From: an uncultured Collinsella sp.
Lineage (GTDB): Bacteria > Actinomycetota > Coriobacteriia > Coriobacteriales > Coriobacteriaceae
DNA: 10,738 nt
Assembly: GCA_958439425.1 (NCBI GenBank)
Contig: CAUBVH010000032.1
Location: 1-10,738, forward strand
Direction: 5' to 3'
The notes under the pieces are model-generated. The model was not told the DNA's origin and made no database searches. It saw nothing but the letters and a program-made list of their open reading frames with translations. Numbering within the stretch: position 1 is the stretch's first letter; every line of letters starts with the position of its first letter. Made by a program: the position numbers and the translations under genes. Shown piece by piece: positions 1-7,388 of this stretch.

Positions 1-94
1 CTTTTGGTCGCGCCCGTGCAGTTGAACGTCAGATTGCCGTGCCCGGGGCCTGTGCAGCGCCGAGCGGTTACGCCGTTTGTAAAACGGCGTAACT
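1..94. repeat. Right half of dispersed hairpin repeat, copy A (cut by window edge)
   Basis: This stretch matches 9410-9502. A 14-base block starting TTTTGGTC (2-15) and a 15-base block TTGAACGTCAGATTG (22-36) are identical in both copies and sit exactly 20 bases apart in each. A short second hairpin follows at the same offset of 80 bases: a perfect 12-bp stem, 67-78 with 82-93, around a 3-nt loop. In copy B the TTTT run is the loop of a 100-nt hairpin, so here the left arm lies outside the window. The small hairpin ends immediately next to the stop codon of the larE-like gene. There is no U-tract on either strand, so it is not a standard intrinsic terminator, though it may still protect or end the larE transcript. 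Confidence 0.75.
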
Positions 95-972
95 TAAAGA
101 TTCATGTTGCCGTGGATGTAGGGGGTGACCTTGGAGGAGATGTGGCCGCAGCCCAGCTCGCGCAGCGCGGACTCGATGGCGGCGGGCAACGGGGTCTTGC
201 CCTCGCCGTCGACGGCAGCACTGCCGAGGGCGGCAATCTTAGTGACATCTGCGGGAGCGGCCTCGATATGCATGCACCCGCCGACCAAGCGCGCGCGAAC
301 CTGTGCCAGACCAAGATCGTGCAGGTAGTCCTCGCAGGCGCGGATTAGATTGACCTTCTCGCGCGTCAGCTCTTCGCCCGTAGGGACGCGTGTGGCCAAG
401 CAGGCGCCTGCCGGCAGGTTCCAAACGGGGTAGCCCCATGCGCGCAACAGCTTGCGCTCTTCGTCCTTGGTAAAGCCGACCTCCATAAGCGGCGAGCGTA
501 CGCCGAACTCTTCTGCCGCGCGCATGCCGGGGCGGTAGTCACCGCGATCGCTTGCATTGCTGCCATCGATGACGGTGGGGAAGCCGAGCGACTTGGCGTG
601 GTTGACGATAGCGGTAAAGCCGGCGTGCTTGCAGTGGTAGCAGCGGTCGGCATCGTTGCAGGCTACTTGGGGGAGCTGCAGCTGATCGACCGAAAGGTTG
701 AGCACAGGGAGCTTAAAATGCGGCCCTTCTTCGGCTTGCCCGTCAACGGACCGCTCAAACGAGGTCTGTTCGGGCGTGCCGATGAGCGGCGTGGTGAGGT
801 GGACGAGAAGCGTGTCGGCAGGCATGATACGGGCGCAGACCGCGGCCAAAAAGCTGCTGTCGACGCCGCCGGAAAAGCCGATGGCGACGCGTCCATATGC
901 CAAAAGCAGCTGCTCGAGCGCTGCGAGTTTGTCCTGAAGCTCCTCTGCGGGTGCCGTGGTGTCTAAAATCAT
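94..972 (-). CDS. larE: LarE-like ATP-dependent sacrificial sulfur transferase (PP-loop family)
   Basis: A 292-residue protein close to the LarE family length. The N-terminal ATP-pyrophosphatase loop SGGVDSS is at residues 34-40. RCYHCK at 110-115 is the usual LarE cysteine motif, and GACLATRVP around Cys191 corresponds to the region of the sacrificial cysteine in Lactiplantibacillus LarE. In that family the enzyme adenylates and then sulfurates a nicotinic-acid-derived carboxylate, building the nickel-pincer cofactor of lactate racemase and related enzymes in the cytoplasm. The ATG at 972 follows an AAGGA Shine-Dalgarno about 8 nt upstream. No LarB, LarC or LarA is in the window, so the cofactor role is inferred from the family; some LarE-like proteins are stand-alone and of unknown substrate. 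The stop codon abuts the small hairpin of repeat copy A. Confidence 0.85.
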   Translation of the reverse strand: MILDTTAPAEELQDKLAALEQLLLAYGRVAIGFSGGVDSSFLAAVCARIMPADTLLVHLTTPLIGTPEQTSFERSVDGQAEEGPHFKLPVLNLSVDQLQLPQVACNDADRCYHCKHAGFTAIVNHAKSLGFPTVIDGSNASDRGDYRPGMRAAEEFGVRSPLMEVGFTKDEERKLLRAWGYPVWNLPAGACLATRVPTGEELTREKVNLIRACEDYLHDLGLAQVRARLVGGCMHIEAAPADVTKIAALGSAAVDGEGKTPLPAAIESALRELGCGHISSKVTPYIHGNMNL

Positions 973-1006
973 GAAACGATCCTTATCGTTGAGTACTCGG
1001 TCGAAA

Positions 1007-1034
1007 ACTATAATCCTACCGGGCTGCTTGTCAT
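1007..1034 (-). promoter_or_regulatory. Likely promoter of the larE-like gene
   Basis: On the minus strand, ATGACA (1029-1034, 5 of 6 to the -35 consensus) is followed after 16 bases by TATAGT (1007-1012, 5 of 6 to the -10 consensus). Transcription would start near 1000 and give a leader of about 28 nt that includes the AAGGA ribosome binding site. This is a consensus match only. Confidence 0.5.
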
Positions 1035-1139
1035 AAGATTTCTACCTATGTAACGAAAGTGCAATATGCTATATACGTTATATACAAGTTTGTAAAGTGC
1101 GGTAGAGTGGCAGTAACGCAATCCGGTGAGGGGACCGAT

Positions 1140-1790
1140 ATGATCAAGGCTGTTATTTTTGACATGGACGGAACGCTGGTCGATACCGAGCGTCTGGGCA
1201 TCAAGGCATGGAAAGCGCCCGCTGCTGAGCTGGGCGTCGCGATTGATGACACGCTGATTCATCAATTTATCGGTCGCACACTGCCCGATGTCATGGACAT
1301 CCTTGAGGCGCATTGCGGCAGCAGAGAAACCGCCGAGGCGCTCTATCATCGCCACAAGGAGATTCGCGACGAGATGGTCAAGACCGATCTGGAGCTTAAG
1401 GCCGGCGCTGCCGAGTGCATAGACGAGCTGCTGGCTGCGGGCTATCACGTGGGCCTTGCAACGTCGTCGCGCCTCGTTACGGCCGAGCGCAACCTTAAGA
1501 TGGTCGGCCTCTTTGACAAGTTTGAGACGGTGACTTGCGGCGAGGACGTCGTGCACGGCAAGCCCGATCCCGAGATGTATCTGCTTGCCTGCGAGCGCGC
1601 GGGCTTTGCCCCCGAGGAATGTGCCGTGGTCGAGGATTCGCGCAACGGCTGCGTCTCGGGCATCATGGCCGGCTGCCATGTCTTTGCCGTTCCCGATATC
1701 GTGCCGCTGCCGCAGGACGTGGTGGATGGCTGCGAGGCCGTGCTCGATACGTTGTTCGACCTGACGGCCGCGGTCAAGGCCGTGTGCTAA
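1140..1790 (+). CDS. HAD-superfamily hydrolase, beta-phosphoglucomutase-like subfamily
   Basis: A 216-residue protein with all four HAD motifs. Motif I is DMDGT (Asp8 nucleophile, Asp10), motif II is ATSS at 107-110, motif III is Lys141 in HGKPDPE, and motif IV is the Glu165-Asp166 pair in VVEDSRNG. The helical cap between motifs I and II is the type seen in beta-phosphoglucomutase-like and phosphoglycolate-like phosphatases. These act on small phosphorylated metabolites in the cytoplasm, so sugar-phosphate phosphatase or mutase activity is likely but the substrate cannot be read. I chose ATG 1140 because GAGGGG lies 6 nt upstream and the family normally begins with this strand; an in-frame ATG at 1059 would add 27 atypical residues. 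Its stop codon overlaps that of the convergent LacI-type gene by 4 nt. Confidence 0.88.
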   Translation: MIKAVIFDMDGTLVDTERLGIKAWKAPAAELGVAIDDTLIHQFIGRTLPDVMDILEAHCGSRETAEALYHRHKEIRDEMVKTDLELKAGAAECIDELLAAGYHVGLATSSRLVTAERNLKMVGLFDKFETVTCGEDVVHGKPDPEMYLLACERAGFAPEECAVVEDSRNGCVSGIMAGCHVFAVPDIVPLPQDVVDGCEAVLDTLFDLTAAVKAVC

Positions 1791-2899
1791 AGGTAGGCGC
1801 CGAGGTTGATGGCGGTGGCTTCGGTGTGACTGCTTGCCTGGGTGCTGGCGCGCTCCAGTAAAAACGGGCGTACGAGCTCTTGGCGGTTGATGTCCTCGAC
1901 GGCCGTGACCGCGGTGACGATGCGTGCGGCGGAACCGATACGGGCGTGCTTGGTCTTCGCCGGGGCTTTGTTTTCGATTTGCTCCATGAGCAATTGAATG
2001 CCCTTGCGGCCAATCTCGTAGCCTGGGGGTGCCACCGTGGTGAGTGGGACCGACCCGCTCCAGGCGAGCGGGTTGCCGTCGCAGCCAGCCACGCGGACCT
2101 GCTCGGGGACGGAGATGCCTTTATCGACCAGCGCCGAGATGACGCCCGACGCCAGTACGTCGGTCAGGCCGATGACAAAATCGGGGCGCTCGTCGCCGGA
2201 GCGCCCGGCAATCTGAGCGCCAATGCTGTAGCCGTCGGCTGCGGTATTCCACTCTCCGGCGTCAATGACCTCAATTTTGATATCGGGATGCAGGGCGAGG
2301 GCCTTGTGGATGCCAAGTACGCGCAAGGTGAGCTGCATAAATGCCGCCCTTCCCACAACGGTGATATGGCGTGCGCCACGGGCAACGGCGAGCTCGGCGA
2401 TAATGCGGCCTTGTGCCTCGTTGTCGGCAGCCACGTAGTAGCCGGGCTCGGAACAGTGGATGTCAAGATGGACGATCGGCACGGGCATCTTGGTCATGGC
2501 GGGGTGCCAGTCGGGAGACGCCATGGGCTGAACCATGACGCCGGACATCTGCGTGCCCATAAAATAGCGCAGGTAATGATCCTCGAGAATATCGTCGTTA
2601 TCGGCATTGGCGATGAGTAAATCGTAGCCGTGCTTGCGGGCCTCGTTGTGGGCGCCGCTGGCAATTTGGAGCGAGAAGCCGTGGTCGAGGCGGGGGAGGA
2701 CTAGGCCAAAGGACTTGGTGGCGCCGCCTGCGAGCTGACGGGCGCTTTGGTTGGGCAGGTAGCCCAGTCGATTGATGGTTTCGTTGATAAGTTTGAGGGT
2801 CTCGGGGCGCAGCTTTTCGGGATGGTTGAGCGCGTTGGAAACCGTGCCCAGCGAGACTCCCGCCTCGCGCGCGACATCGCTGATTTTTACCTTTGCCAT
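1787..2899 (-). CDS. LacI-family transcriptional regulator
   Basis: A 370-residue protein. The N-terminal LacI helix-turn-helix is clear: KISDVAREAGVSLGTVSNAL at 5-24, followed by the hinge-type segment LGYLPNQSARQLAGG at 45-59. The rest is the periplasmic-binding-protein-like effector domain, with GLVLP near 65-69, SGVMVQP near 119-125 and DGNPLAW near 274-280. Members normally bind an operator as dimers and respond to a sugar or related metabolite. The C-terminus runs about 30 residues beyond a typical LacI protein (roughly 335-340), ending in a Ser/Thr/Ala-rich tail. The start at 2899 is preceded by AAAGGGG with a 5-nt gap; an upstream ATG at 2944 would add 15 residues ahead of the conserved start and is less likely. 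The effector is not identifiable. The convergent HAD gene is a possible but unproven functional partner. Confidence 0.93.
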   Translation of the reverse strand: MAKVKISDVAREAGVSLGTVSNALNHPEKLRPETLKLINETINRLGYLPNQSARQLAGGATKSFGLVLPRLDHGFSLQIASGAHNEARKHGYDLLIANADNDDILEDHYLRYFMGTQMSGVMVQPMASPDWHPAMTKMPVPIVHLDIHCSEPGYYVAADNEAQGRIIAELAVARGARHITVVGRAAFMQLTLRVLGIHKALALHPDIKIEVIDAGEWNTAADGYSIGAQIAGRSGDERPDFVIGLTDVLASGVISALVDKGISVPEQVRVAGCDGNPLAWSGSVPLTTVAPPGYEIGRKGIQLLMEQIENKAPAKTKHARIGSAARIVTAVTAVEDINRQELVRPFLLERASTQASSHTEATAINLGAYL

Positions 2900-2934
2900 A
2901 GCGGCCCCTTTGATGCGTTTCAAGTACAAGCCAG

Positions 2935-2965
2935 ATTGTAGCATCGCCCGCCCCTAGGGTGTCAA
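2935..2965 (-). promoter_or_regulatory. Promoter of the LacI-type gene
   Basis: Minus strand: a perfect TTGACA (2960-2965), a 19-nt spacer, then TACAAT (2935-2940) preceded by TGC, an extended -10. The spacer is slightly long, but both boxes and the TGn are good. The leader would be about 28 nt. The spacer holds the 8-bp palindrome CCCTAGGG (2952-2959), a possible operator. The 53-nt repeat begins at 2966, directly against the -35 box. Confidence 0.65.
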
Positions 2966-3018
2966 AACCTGCCAATTAGGGACAGGTTTATTTTGGTAGG
3001 TTTTATCTGGGCAAACGC
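2966..3018 (+). repeat. 53-nt dispersed repeat, copy 1 (inverted partner at 5137-5189)
   Basis: Its reverse complement matches 5137-5189 at 50 of 53 positions, with no gaps. Internally it forms a hairpin: AACCTGCCA (2966-2974) pairs with TGGTAGGTT (2994-3002) with one G-T pair, around a loop containing GGGACAGG. Copy 1 lies between two divergent genes, where no terminator is needed, so the repeat is probably a small mobile or REP-like element rather than simply a terminator. Confidence 0.8.
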
Positions 3019-3024
3019 TGGAGC

Positions 3025-3067
3025 CCAAACCACCACAAAGGTGCCTGTCCCCTTCGTGGTGGTTTGG
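3025..3067. repeat. Hairpin with GGGACAGG-type loop
   Basis: A perfect 12-bp stem, 3025-3036 (CCAAACCACCAC) with 3056-3067, continues after one mismatch as AAGG (3038-3041) with CCTT (3051-3054), closing a 9-nt loop. The loop side reads CCTGTCCCC, the complement of the GGGACAGG core in the neighbouring 53-nt repeat, although the stems differ. It looks like a second member of a related family of intergenic hairpins. No U-tract follows. Confidence 0.65.
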
Positions 3068-3091
3068 ACCGGCTGGGCATGTGTGCATCGG

Positions 3092-3115
3092 GTGGTATCT
3101 AAGTTGAGATACCAC
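3092..3115. promoter_or_regulatory. Palindrome upstream of glmS, candidate operator or leader hairpin
   Basis: A perfect 9-bp inverted repeat, GTGGTATCT (3092-3100) with AGATACCAC (3107-3115), spaced by 6 nt. It lies about 110 nt before the glmS start. A TACAAT at 3146-3151, inside GAGTA-CAA-TACTC, could be the glmS -10 box, which would put the palindrome near or upstream of the -35 region. I found no convincing -35 box. The rest of 2900-3225 is the lacI-type promoter and the two hairpin repeats; I see no gene in it. Confidence 0.4.
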
Positions 3116-3225
3116 TTCTGGTATATCAGCTTGCGTTTGCGTGAGTACAATACTCGAACGTTATACGTCTCAGCGCCCCTTGTGCGTGGGCGTTTTGCAG
3201 TCACGCGGACGAAGGGATTTATCCT

Positions 3226-5073
<1,848 letters not shown>

Positions 5074-5097
5074 TCGAGTTCCGTCGTTCTAACAACT

Positions 5098-5133
5098 AAG
5101 GCCCGGCTCCGCATCAAGACGGAGCCGGGCCTT
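5098..5133 (+). terminator. Terminator hairpin after glmS
   Basis: A perfect 13-bp GC-rich stem, AAGGCCCGGCTCC (5098-5110) with 5121-5133, and a 10-nt loop, 25 nt after the glmS stop. The downstream strand is only moderately T-rich (CTTGTTGCGTTT), but the stem position and strength fit a rho-independent terminator. It may also act on transcripts from the minus strand. Confidence 0.8.
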
Positions 5134-5136
5134 GTT

Positions 5137-5189
5137 GCGTTTGCCCAGATAAAACCTGCCAAAATAAACCTGTCCCTTTTTGGCAGGTT
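5137..5189 (-). repeat. 53-nt dispersed repeat, copy 2, at the 3' end of the GntR gene
   Basis: Reverse-complement match (50 of 53) to 2966-3018. AACCTGCCAAAA (5153-5164) pairs perfectly with 5178-5189, a 12-bp stem around a 13-nt loop carrying CCTGTCCC (GGGACAGG on the minus strand). Its last two bases are part of the GntR TAA codon at 5188-5190. Read on the minus strand, the stem is followed by TTTTAT, so this copy could end GntR transcription. Confidence 0.8.
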
Positions 5190-5919
5190 AGCGAAGCTTG
5201 CTGGTCTCGAAGTACTCGGGGAACTGGTCCAGGACCTCGGTTTGGTTGCGGAACATCATATGCAGGTGCTTGCTGACCAAAAAGCTCGCCTCGATGGGGT
5301 CGCGACCGGCGATGGCGCGGCGGATTTGCTTATGCTCGTTAACAGTCTCCTGATTGTCGAGCGTCTGTGTGGCGGCACGCAGCCAGCGGAAGCGCTCCAG
5401 GTCGGCATTGGTCTCTTCGAGCCACGACCACACGGTGCTACGGCATGCGATGCTAAAGATCATGCGGTGCATGAGGTTGTCGCTTAAAAAGAAGCCGATG
5501 CGATCCTCTTCGGCCATGGCCTTTTCCTGCAGCACGATGGCGCGGTCGAGCTGCTCGACGCCTGCCGAGGTGGCGCGCGCGCAGCACTCTACAATCACCT
5601 GTTTTTCCAGGTGCTCGCGAATGTAGCAGGCACTCTCGGCAAGGGTGAGGTTGATGGGCGAGACATAGGTGCCGCTTTGGGGCACGGTGCGCACCAGGCC
5701 CTCTTGCGCCAGACGCACCAGTGCCTCGCGCACAGGGGTGCGCCCCATATCCAGGTCGTCGCACAGCTGCTTGACGCCCAGCTTTTCGCCCGGTTTGTAG
5801 TCCAGATAGACGATCTTGCGTCGAATGGTGTGGTAGGACTGGTCCTGTAGGCTCGTTTCTTGCTCGCCGATGTGCATCGATTCTTCCATAGCGCCTCGCA
5901 AACGTTCTTCCACACTCAT
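5188..5919 (-). CDS. GntR-family transcriptional regulator with FCD domain (FadR subfamily)
   Basis: A 243-residue DNA-binding regulator. The winged helix is at about 28-85, with GEKLGVKQLCDDLDMGRTPV (44-63) followed by REALVRL, then the wing VPQSGTYVSP (79-88). The C-terminal all-helical FCD domain keeps the likely metal/ligand residues Asp147 and His151 (DNLMH), His196 and His218. FCD regulators usually sense small organic acids and control nearby catabolic or transport genes. The start is uncertain. ATG 5919 has no clear Shine-Dalgarno but has a CATAAT (-10-like, 5933-5938 on the minus strand) so close that a very short leader is possible. ATG 5889 has GAGG 4 nt upstream and would remove 10 residues without touching the domain. 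It is divergent from the YeiH-like gene, 162 nt away, which makes that gene a candidate target. Confidence 0.92.
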   Translation of the reverse strand: MSVEERLRGAMEESMHIGEQETSLQDQSYHTIRRKIVYLDYKPGEKLGVKQLCDDLDMGRTPVREALVRLAQEGLVRTVPQSGTYVSPINLTLAESACYIREHLEKQVIVECCARATSAGVEQLDRAIVLQEKAMAEEDRIGFFLSDNLMHRMIFSIACRSTVWSWLEETNADLERFRWLRAATQTLDNQETVNEHKQIRRAIAGRDPIEASFLVSKHLHMMFRNQTEVLDQFPEYFETSKLR

Positions 5920-6081
5920 ATGTCAGTTGTTTATTATGCCGCGAATCAGTTCTCTGCGGTGGAAATTCAATCGCCGCCCGATAACTTTTGCGACATTTTT
6001 GCCTGCGTTTGTACGGGATTGTGCTCAACGTTGCCGTATCATAAGCCGTCGCAAACGTGAAATAGAAAGAAGGAATCCCAT

Positions 6082-7116
6082 ATGCAACTGGCAAATATCG
6101 TACGCGAGCGCTGGAAGGGCGTTTTGTTCTGCCTGATCATCGCCATTCCCGCAACGCTGCTCGGCAAGCAGATCGAGGTGGTCGGCGGGCCGGTATTCGC
6201 CATCCTCATCGGCATGGTTCTGGCACTTGTCTTTCCCAAGCATCGTCGTGAGCCGCTTGCCGCCGGCGTTACCTATACGTCTAAAAAGATCTTGCAGTAC
6301 GCGGTCATCCTGCTTGGCTTTGGCATGAACCTCTCGCAGATTCTGTCCAAGGGCGCCCAGTCGCTGCCGATTATCGTGGCGACGATCTCGACCTCGCTTG
6401 TTGTCGCCTTCGTGCTCTGCCACGTCATGAACGTGCCGAGCAAGATCGCGACGCTTGTGGGTGTGGGTTCGTCGATTTGCGGCGGTTCTGCCATCGCCGC
6501 GACCGCACCCGTCATCGATGCCGACGATCGCGAGATTGCCCAGGCTATTTCGGTCATCTTCCTGTTTAACGTTATCGCGGCGCTCGTGTTTCCGACGCTC
6601 GGCGGCATGCTCGGGCTGACCAACGAGGGCTTTGGCCTGTTTGCCGGCACCGCCATCAACGACACCTCGTCCGTAACGGCTGCGGCGAGCGCCTGGGACA
6701 GCATGCATCCCGGCGCCAATGTGCTCGAGAGCGCCACGGTGGTCAAGCTCACCAGGACGCTGGCCATTATTCCCATCACGTTGGTCCTCGCATGCTGGCA
6801 GATGCATCTGGCGCGCAAGGCCGGCGGCGACGCCAAAAGCACGTTCTCGCTTAAACGCGCGTTTCCCATGTTTGTGCTGTTCTTTGTGCTGGCGAGCGTA
6901 ATCACCACGGTGCTTCAGCTTCCCGTGTCCATCACGGCGCCCATCAAGGAGCTGTCGAAGTTCTTTATCGTGATGGCCATGGCGGCTATTGGCTTTAATA
7001 CCGATATCGTCGAGCTGGTCAAAAAGGGCGGCAAGCCCATCGCGCTGGGCTTTTGCTGCTGGATTGGCATTGCGTGCATGAGTTTGGGAATGCAGCACGT
7101 GCTGGGAATCTGGTAG
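6082..7116 (+). CDS. YeiH/UPF0324-family membrane protein (putative sulfate exporter family)
   Basis: A 344-residue polytopic inner-membrane protein, the usual length for the family. Hydrophobic segments lie near residues 13-28, 36-51, 70-84, 95-115, 155-175, 226-240, 263-280, 293-306 and 319-337. Family signatures are GVGSSICGGSAIAATAP (127-143) and GTAINDTSSVTAA (189-201), the latter in a re-entrant-like segment. The family is annotated as putative sulfate exporters from limited evidence, so the substrate is unproven. The start has AGAAGGA 7 nt upstream. In enterobacteria yeiH neighbours the LysR gene yeiE; here the divergent neighbour is a GntR/FCD regulator instead. The inter-promoter region has TACGG (6012-6016) and CCGTA (6034-6038) as a possible spaced inverted repeat, and a TATCAT at 6037-6042, but no confident promoter. 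Confidence 0.9.
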   Translation: MQLANIVRERWKGVLFCLIIAIPATLLGKQIEVVGGPVFAILIGMVLALVFPKHRREPLAAGVTYTSKKILQYAVILLGFGMNLSQILSKGAQSLPIIVATISTSLVVAFVLCHVMNVPSKIATLVGVGSSICGGSAIAATAPVIDADDREIAQAISVIFLFNVIAALVFPTLGGMLGLTNEGFGLFAGTAINDTSSVTAAASAWDSMHPGANVLESATVVKLTRTLAIIPITLVLACWQMHLARKAGGDAKSTFSLKRAFPMFVLFFVLASVITTVLQLPVSITAPIKELSKFFIVMAMAAIGFNTDIVELVKKGGKPIALGFCCWIGIACMSLGMQHVLGIW

Positions 7117-7164
7117 AGAAGTAGCTTATTCGCGTGCTGGTTGCTGGTTGCTGGTGAGCGCATG

Positions 7165-7264
7165 CCTGCGGTGGAGCGATAGGAGCTCTTGCGGGTATGG
7201 CTTGTCCGCAGGTTTATAGGTCCCGAAGAGCTCTTATCGCCCCGCCAGGATGGCGATGCGGGGC
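7165..7264. other. Structured intergenic region (hairpins with possible pseudoknot)
   Basis: The 272-nt gap 7117-7388 has no gene. A 15-nt arm, GCGATAGGAGCTCTT (7176-7190), pairs with 7226-7240 with one G-T pair; each arm holds GAGCTC. The loop segment CCGCAGG (7206-7212) can pair with CCTGCGG (7165-7171) outside the stem, giving a pseudoknot, or with TGCGG (7190-7194) as an alternative hairpin. A third stem, GCCCCGC (7239-7245) with GCGGGGC (7258-7264), follows. Just upstream GCTGG repeats three times at 7-nt spacing (7136-7154). It may be a 3' UTR/terminator for the YeiH-like gene or a leader for the next gene. A TATAGT at 7299-7304 without a good -35 box could start transcription downstream of it. 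Confidence 0.45.
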
Positions 7265-7388
7265 AACTCATATACTCGCAGGACGGCGGCCTCTGCCCTA
7301 TAGTGTTTGGTGAGCAATATCGTTCAATTTTGAAACACTCGCCCGTGCGCCCGTCAGTGGCGGCGTGGCGCCGAAGACGGGGCGCAAT

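Noticed and set aside
1078..1108. Promoter of the HAD gene (TATACA, 16 nt, TAGAGT)
   Set aside because: Both boxes match the consensus at only 4 of 6 positions in an AT-rich stretch where several alternatives exist.
3068..3225. glmS ribozyme or riboswitch
   Set aside because: No glmS ribozyme core is visible and the region is short, with only a simple palindrome.
6025..7098. 357-codon minus-strand frame opposite the YeiH-like gene
   Set aside because: Its His/Arg/Asp-rich composition is typical of antisense shadow of a membrane protein, and there is no ribosome binding site.
7136..7154. Three GCTGG units as a microsatellite or iteron set
   Set aside because: Three 7-nt units are too few to call a functional array; mentioned only as context.
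7365..7388. GTG start eight codons upstream for the Fis-type regulator
   Set aside because: No good Shine-Dalgarno precedes it, whereas ATG 7389 has GACGGGG at proper spacing.
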